Shown piece by piece: positions 58,886 through 64,000 of a stretch of DNA of 64,000 bases. This stretch comes from an uncultured Clostridia bacterium. Its GTDB lineage: Bacteria > Bacillota > Clostridia > Oscillospirales > Ruminococcaceae. The position numbers and the translations under genes are program-made. The stretch lies in contig CANQLR010000005.1 in NCBI GenBank assembly GCA_947624745.1, positions 27,802-91,801 on the forward strand, written 5' to 3'. The notes beneath the pieces are model-generated. The model did no database searches. It worked only from the letters and a program-made list of their open reading frames with translations, and was not told where the DNA came from. Every line of letters starts with the position of its first letter. Position 1 is the first letter of the stretch.

Positions 58886-59587
58886 ATGAAAAAAATTCTG
58901 ACAATTCTTACTGCCGCGGCCCTGCTCCTTTCGCTCGCGGGGTGCTCGGCAGGGAGCCTTGACGCATACGGGCTTTATCAAAAGGCGGTTTCGGACATCT
59001 CGGAGGCGGGCGGCGTCGAGGCCGACTGCGAGGTCGAGGTGGACATGGGGATAATCAAGTCGCAGATGACCATGAAGATCCTCCAAAACGGCAGGGACAG
59101 CGACGTTGCGGTCTATGCCTCCGGGGCGGAGGTGTCGCGGTCGGTGACAGTGGGAGACTATGTCTACTCCACCGCCGGAGGGGTCAAGACAAAATCTCTC
59201 CGCGAGGATAACGACATCATGCCGTTCGAGGGGATACCGAAGCTCACCGAGGCCGATTTTGAGGAGGCTTCGGTAGAGCGCACCGACGAGGGCAAGGCGT
59301 TCACGCTTGAGCTGGGCGCGGAGCAGCTCGAGGGGCTGGTCTCGCAGCTCTACGGCGTTGCGGACATCACCATGGGCGGCGCTTCGATGACTCTCATCTT
59401 CGGCGAGGACGACGTTATATCCAAAATGCGGGTGAGCGCCGACGCGACCCTTCACGCCGAGCTTAGCTTAAGCTTCGGGGTGACGATGGAGTTCAGCTTC
59501 ATAAACGTCGGCACCGCGCCGGAGATACACGAGCCGGCAGACGCGCAGGAGTACAGGCTGCCGTCGCCGAAAACCGCCGACGACTGA
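58886..59587 (+). CDS. Putative lipoprotein
   Basis: Lipobox [11 protein letters not shown]. Confidence 0.8.
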   Translation: MKKILTILTAAALLLSLAGCSAGSLDAYGLYQKAVSDISEAGGVEADCEVEVDMGIIKSQMTMKILQNGRDSDVAVYASGAEVSRSVTVGDYVYSTAGGVKTKSLREDNDIMPFEGIPKLTEADFEEASVERTDEGKAFTLELGAEQLEGLVSQLYGVADITMGGASMTLIFGEDDVISKMRVSADATLHAELSLSFGVTMEFSFINVGTAPEIHEPADAQEYRLPSPKTADD

Positions 59588-59601
59588 ACCGGGGTGAAAA
59601 G

Positions 59602-60735
59602 ATGAACGAAAAAAGCACCGCGGCGATCTTGGCCTGCGGCGGTTCGGGGAGCAGAATGGGCGAAAATAAGCTTCTGATACGCCTTTGCGGGATGAGCGTT
59701 ATCCGCCGCTCGGCGATGGCGGTCCTAAGCTGCGAAAACGTCGAAAAGCTCATCGTCGCCGCGCCCGAAGAGCTTTGGGAGACATACTCCCGCGAGCTTT
59801 CGGGGCTTCGGCTTCAGCCGATATTCGCGCCGTCAGGCCATACCCGTGCGGAGAGCGTTAAAAACGCCGCGAAATACGCGGACCTTGCCCTTGTGATGAT
59901 ACACGACGGGGCGAGGCCGCTCGTGAGCCGCGAGGAGATCATGGCCTCAATCGACGACGCGGCGGAATACGGGAGCTCGGTCGTCTGCACGCCGCTCAAG
60001 GACACCGTCCGGCAGACCGACGGCGAAAAAAGCTTCTGCCCGCCGAGGGAGCGGCTTTTTACCGTCCGCACGCCGCAGACGTTTGAAACGGGGCTTTACA
60101 GAAAAATGCTCGAGCGCGCGGAGCCCGGGATCACCGACGATTCGCAGCTTATGGACAGGCTGGGGCTCGCGCCGCACATCACGGCAGGAAAATACACGAA
60201 CATCAAGCTGACCACGCGTGAGGACCTTGGGCTCGCGCGGGAGATATTAGGAGGGTCGAATATGCGGATAGGGCACGGATACGACGTTCACAGGCTCGTC
60301 GAGGGGCGGCGGCTGATATTGGGCGGGGTGGATATCCCGCACGACAAGGGGCTTTTGGGGCACTCAGACGCCGACGTTTTGGTCCACGCGATAATGGACT
60401 CGCTTCTGGGCGCGGCGGCGCTGGGGGACATCGGAAAGCTCTTTCCCGACAGCGACCCGAAATATTCCGGCGCGGACAGCCTGCGCCTTTTGAAAGAGGT
60501 CATGAAGCGGCTCCGCGAGGCGGGGTATGAGCCCGAAAACGTCGACGCGACCGTGCTGGCGCAGGCTCCGAAGCTCGCGGGTTATATCCCGAAAATGCGG
60601 GAAAACATCGCGAAGGCCATGGGCGTTGACGTCGAAAGCGTTTCGGTAAAGGCGACGACCGAGGAGGGGCTCGGCTTCACCGGCGAAAAACAGGGTATCG
60701 CCGCCCACGCGGTCTGCATTGTCGGGAAAATATAA
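59602..60735 (+). CDS. ispDF: Bifunctional IspD/IspF (MEP cytidylyltransferase / MECDP synthase)
   Basis: Isp[28 protein letters not shown]; Isp[59 protein letters not shown]. Confidence 0.95.
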   Translation: MNEKSTAAILACGGSGSRMGENKLLIRLCGMSVIRRSAMAVLSCENVEKLIVAAPEELWETYSRELSGLRLQPIFAPSGHTRAESVKNAAKYADLALVMIHDGARPLVSREEIMASIDDAAEYGSSVVCTPLKDTVRQTDGEKSFCPPRERLFTVRTPQTFETGLYRKMLERAEPGITDDSQLMDRLGLAPHITAGKYTNIKLTTREDLGLAREILGGSNMRIGHGYDVHRLVEGRRLILGGVDIPHDKGLLGHSDADVLVHAIMDSLLGAAALGDIGKLFPDSDPKYSGADSLRLLKEVMKRLREAGYEPENVDATVLAQAPKLAGYIPKMRENIAKAMGVDVESVSVKATTEEGLGFTGEKQGIAAHAVCIVGKI

Positions 60736-60846
60736 AGGCCGCGGCGGCGCGCCTCACGAAAAAAATTTAAAAAATTTTAAAAAAACACTTGCATTTTTCG
60801 CGCGGCTGTGATATAATAACAAAGCTGTCCTGAACTGCTGCTGAAT

Positions 60847-60919
60847 TGGGATATAGCCAAGCGGTAAGGCAGCGGACTTTGACTCCGTCATTCCGGTGGT
60901 TCGAATCCACCTATCCCAG
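60847..60919 (+). tRNA. tRNA-Gln (anticodon TTG), CCA encoded to 60922
   Basis: TGGGATA...TATCCCA acceptor pair; GGACTTTGACTCC anticodon arm; GGTTCGAATCC T arm. Confidence 0.97.
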
Positions 60920-60942
60920 CCAAAGCCCCACATAGCGAATAT

Positions 60943-61015
60943 TGCGGCATCGCCAAGTGGTAAGGCACTGGACTCTGACTCCAGCATTCCCTAGGTTCGA
61001 ATCCTAGTGCCGCAG
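60943..61015 (+). tRNA. tRNA-Gln (anticodon CTG), CCA encoded to 61018
   Basis: TGCGGCA...TGCCGCA; GGACTCTGACTCC; GGTTCGAATCC. Confidence 0.96.
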
Positions 61016-61018
61016 CCA

Positions 61019-61047
61019 ACGCACCCCGAGCGGGTGCGTTTTTTTGT
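61019..61047 (+). terminator. Terminator after tRNA-Gln pair
   Basis: ACGCACCC-CGAG-CGGGTGCGTTTTTTT. Confidence 0.85.
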
Positions 61048-61404
61048 GGAGTGCGATTAGGGGTGGTATGCTGCGAATGCGCTCCCTTTTTCGGAAGCGT
61101 CCGTTCCGATGTCATTATCACAGTATTTTTCTAACGAAGGCGGCGATTTGTAATTCTGCATTATGACTGCTGGCTGTTGTCTTAGTGATGAGGCTGTTTA
61201 AGCAGGATCTCCTTTTCAGGGTCTGTCCAAACCACCCACATTTAAGCCCAAAGCTTTTAATGGAAAGCGATTGGTAGCGGCGAATCATCAAGCAAAAATT
61301 TTTTATAATGTGGTCGTTTGGGACACTCCCTCCTTTTCGCCGGCACTTGACAACGACCAACAGTTGTGATATAATAACAAAGTCGCTCGGGAAACCGAGA
61401 ATAT

Positions 61405-61492
61405 GGAGTGGTATCGAAGCGGTCATAACGAGGCGGTCTTGAAAACCGTTTGAGGGGTGACTCTCACGTGGGTTCGAATCCCACCCGCTCCG
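61405..61492 (+). tRNA. tRNA-Ser (anticodon TGA), CCA encoded to 61495
   Basis: GGAGTGG...CCGCTCC; CGGTCTTGAAAACCG; long variable arm; promoter TTGACA-17-TATAAT upstream. Confidence 0.95.
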
Positions 61493-61568
61493 CCAAATAT
61501 GCGGCTCTGCCGCAAAAGCCGCAATTCGGGAAGAGATTGCGGCAATTTTTTTGAAAGGACGTATCATT

Positions 61569-62477
61569 ATGAAGTGCTCGGTATGCGGCGCGGAAAGCGG
61601 AAAATACCCGCTCTGCCGCGACTGCAATCAAAAACGCGAAACGGGGGAGGTCATAAAATGCAGCCTCTGCGGCAGGTGGCATTACAAGGACGCACCCTGC
61701 AAAACTCTTTCGGAGATCAACGGCGAGGAGTACCTGTATGCCACGCGCGACAGGCTTATTTCAAAAACCGAAAGCCAGTTTTTTGAAGCGATAATGTCCG
61801 CAGTCCCGGAAGGCTTCCGCGTTTTTCCGCAGATAAATCTCGCCTCATTTATCGAACGCACGGACAATTTCAGATACCGAAACGAGCTCTTCAGAAACGT
61901 CGATTTTCTTATCACCGACAGCGAATATGCCCCCAAAATCGTCGTCGAGATCAACGATCAGACGCATTTGGAGCATGACAGGCGGGAGCGTGACGAAAAG
62001 GTTTCCAAAATTTGCGAGGAGGCCGGGATCCCGATAATAAAGCTTTGGACGAGCTACGGGGTCCAGCCAGGCTATATTCAGAAGAGGATCTTAGAGCAGC
62101 TCGCCGCGCTGCCGATTGCAAGGGTCCACCACTTTAACGCGAAAAATCCGCCGGTTGAGCAGGATACCGATGTCCAAGAAAATTTGAAGCAGGAGAAGCC
62201 GGAAAGCGCCAAAAAAGGCTGTTATATCGCCACGGCGGTGTACGGCTCCTACGACTGCCCCGAAGTCAGAGTGCTGCGGAGATATCGCGACCAAAAGCTG
62301 AGCGCGACCGCCTTCGGAAGGGCGTTTGTAAAGGTTTATTACGCGGTAAGCCCCGCCGCGGTAAAGCTGTTCGGCAAGGCGTGCTGGTTCAGCAGATCCT
62401 GGAGAAAAATTCTCGACGCTTTTGTTGCGAGGCTGAAGGACGACGGATTCAGCGACGAAAGGTATGAGGATAGTTAG
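61569..62477 (+). CDS. DUF2726-like nuclease-fold protein with N-terminal zinc-ribbon pairs and C-terminal CFI-box
   Basis: MKCSVCGAESGKYPLCRDC...CSLCGRWHYKDAPC; VEINDQTHLEHDRRERDEKVSKICEEAGIPIIKLWTSYG; CYIATAVYGSYDCPEVRVLRRYRDQKL. Confidence 0.8.
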   Translation: MKCSVCGAESGKYPLCRDCNQKRETGEVIKCSLCGRWHYKDAPCKTLSEINGEEYLYATRDRLISKTESQFFEAIMSAVPEGFRVFPQINLASFIERTDNFRYRNELFRNVDFLITDSEYAPKIVVEINDQTHLEHDRRERDEKVSKICEEAGIPIIKLWTSYGVQPGYIQKRILEQLAALPIARVHHFNAKNPPVEQDTDVQENLKQEKPESAKKGCYIATAVYGSYDCPEVRVLRRYRDQKLSATAFGRAFVKVYYAVSPAAVKLFGKACWFSRSWRKILDAFVARLKDDGFSDERYEDS

Positions 62478-62488
62478 ATGACTTAAAT

Positions 62489-62740
62489 TTAAGGGGGTAA
62501 ACTGGCGGATACTGCTGACTTGATCAGATGACGTTTACTATGCTGTCGCTTACTTATCATAGTTGTGCGCAGCAAGTTAAAGCTCGCCGCTCGGATTGTT
62601 TTTTCTTTTCCCGACATATTTGCTGCAAGCAATACTCGACGGCTGGCCTCCGTTACCTCGCCGGTCGCCTTTACTCTGACCATGCGTTTTCCGTCCTCCG
62701 TTGTCCAAAGGTCGTAGTCGAAGTTTTTTGGTGTTTTCAT
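62489..62740 (-). pseudogene. Likely truncated/frameshifted sigma-factor-like ORF of mobile-element type
   Basis: MKTPKNFDYDLWTTEDGKRMVRVKATGEVTE N-terminus then low-complexity tail without continuing domain. Confidence 0.4.
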
Positions 62741-62795
62741 GATTAAGTCCTTTCCGCTGCTGTGAAACAGCGAAAAGGACTATCATATACTCAAA

Positions 62796-62891
62796 GCCGC
62801 CGAACCGATGTACCCAAGTCGAGGACAGGCATTCCCTTTAGGGGAAATACCCAGTTCGTGCGACCTTGGGACGACATCGCCTTTCAGCGGC
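62796..62891 (-). ncRNA. Candidate structured RNA or long imperfect hairpin
   Basis: Nested complementarity GCCGCCGAA/TTTCAGCGGC, GATGT/ACATC, CCCAAGTCG/CGACCTTGGG and apical GGCATTCCC..GGGGAAATACC; strand chosen by context. Confidence 0.4.
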
Positions 62892-62946
62892 TCCACAGTA
62901 CAGCTTATTAAATTTTATTTGTTATCTCCTTGCGGAGTAATAACCT

Positions 62947-63177
62947 TTATCTTTTGATTCTTCTCATACTAAGGACGTCAAAGACAACTTCGCGTCCGCA
63001 GCTCTTGCACTTTGTCTGCACATGACCCCTCGTATCCTCAAATACGATGAAAGCCGTGTGCTTGCAGTAGGGGCATTTTATTTGCCGCTGCGCCTGATTA
63101 TTTGTAGCTTGTCGCGCCATGGAAATCTTGGCGAGAAGCTCTGCCGTCGGTATTAACTCTCTTACATATCTGCCCAC
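62947..63177 (-). CDS. Small zinc-ribbon protein
   Basis: IKCPYCKHTAFIVFEDTRGHVQTKCKSCGREVVFDV; GTG start overlapping upstream TAG. Confidence 0.7.
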   Translation of the reverse strand: MGRYVRELIPTAELLAKISMARQATNNQAQRQIKCPYCKHTAFIVFEDTRGHVQTKCKSCGREVVFDVLSMRRIKR

Positions 63178-63878
63178 TATGCAGCCTCCCTTTCATAATC
63201 ATCGCGCACATATCCTAAGTTGTTGAGCCTTATTATCAACGCTTTCTTAGATACACCGAGATTCTCTGCAAGCTTGCAGATGATTTTGTAATCTCCGATT
63301 CCGAACCAACCGTCATAGCTGACCAACTTCCTGCCTCCTGCATATTTCTGCATGGCAAAGTTTATTTCTCTGCGCGGCATCATTATCGCAGCGGCAAGAA
63401 TGTTCGCCTGACGTTCGTTCCAGTCCTCTTTGTTTTTGAGATCGCGGAGGGAGTATGTCCTGCGCTCAGAGTACATCTTTCTAAACGACTGCTTTTCGCT
63501 GTCGCTCACATACCGAAAGAGTATCTGATGAGCGCACTCATGCGCGAGTGTAAATCTTCGCTTTTCGCAAAGTTTTCCGACCATGCCGGGTTTCATAAAG
63601 CTCTCATCAAGTATCACTTCATTCCGTCGAAGCGGAAGAACTTTGCCGTCAGCCTTGTAATCCGTATCGGTGTACGCGGTCAGACCGCAGATACTGCCGT
63701 CATCGGAAAGCCGGGCAAATTCCACGTTCAGACCGAGATAGTCTTTCGCAAAGCGGTCGATCATCATCGGCAGAACATAGTCCCGCTTTCGGTCAAAGCT
63801 CCTGCCGAAAAAGAAATAGTTGAAATCCGAGAATATTTTCTCGCCCATATCCGAAAGTCTTTGATAAGATAGATACAT
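63177..63878 (-). CDS. ImmA/IrrE-family metallo-endopeptidase
   Basis: FTLAHECAHQILFRY (HExxH); NERQANILAAAIMMPRREI; start set at MYLSYQRL. Confidence 0.88.
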   Translation of the reverse strand: MYLSYQRLSDMGEKIFSDFNYFFFGRSFDRKRDYVLPMMIDRFAKDYLGLNVEFARLSDDGSICGLTAYTDTDYKADGKVLPLRRNEVILDESFMKPGMVGKLCEKRRFTLAHECAHQILFRYVSDSEKQSFRKMYSERRTYSLRDLKNKEDWNERQANILAAAIMMPRREINFAMQKYAGGRKLVSYDGWFGIGDYKIICKLAENLGVSKKALIIRLNNLGYVRDDYEREAA

Positions 63879-63880
63879 TT

Positions 63881-64000
63881 TCACGACCCCCTTGCTTCGA
63901 CGAACCACCTGTCGTCCTCATTAAAAAGATATGTTTCCTTGCCGCACACCGAAACGGTGTAGCGTATCCCGCAGCCGCCGACTTTTGTCGAGGCAGCTCT
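63881..64000 (-). CDS. C-terminal fragment of an upstream gene cut by the window edge
   Basis: Open frame RAASTKVGGCGIRYTVSVCGKETYLFNEDDRWFVEARGS*, stop a few nt before the ImmA-like ATG. Confidence 0.5.
   Translation of the reverse strand, partial: RAASTKVGGCGIRYTVSVCGKETYLFNEDDRWFVEARGS

Noticed and set aside
60754-60987. Minus-strand ORF with GWDRWIRTTGMTESKSAALPLGY
   Set aside because: Translation of the antisense strand of tRNA-Gln, a well-known annotation artefact
61118-61627. Minus-strand ORF with SGWDSNPRESHP
   Set aside because: Antisense of the tRNA-Ser gene, same artefact class

Overview
The window looks like chromosomal DNA from a high-GC, spore-forming Clostridia-type Firmicute; taxonomy is inferred from spoIIE, glgC/glgD, the DUF815 and BadF/HgdB-type genes, GH10 and cohesin. 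In order it holds: a leu/ilv cluster (leuD-leuB-ilvB-ilvN-ilvC-ilvD); a giant 2-hydroxyacyl-CoA dehydratase activase-like protein; a DtxR-like regulator and an extracellular-propeller/HD-GYP protein; a full type IV pilus locus on the minus strand, including a 1659-aa pilin-adhesin; a pmbA/tldD pair; spoIIE; a glgBCDA operon; an sdpR/sdpI-like pair; a GH25 cluster; a GH10 xylanase, AraC and cohesin region; ispDF; three tRNAs; and a possibly mobile segment with an ImmA/IrrE-type protease. Two signals are the least conventional. (1) At 8.3-9.1 kb there is a tandem array resembling Fst/par-type type I toxin-antitoxin loci. It has two unannotated 25-aa hydrophobic peptides, convergent antisense promoters with near-consensus boxes, shared terminator hairpins, SD-sequestering hairpins, and a third antitoxin-only unit. 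(2) A dispersed intergenic hairpin family (4.9-5.3, 37.7-38.6, 47.9-50.2 and 53.1-53.6 kb) has conserved GGGCGAAGCCC/GGGCTTCGCCC closing arms and loops, but the stem sequences differ between copies while staying self-complementary. All product names come from reading the translated sequences; no database search was run.
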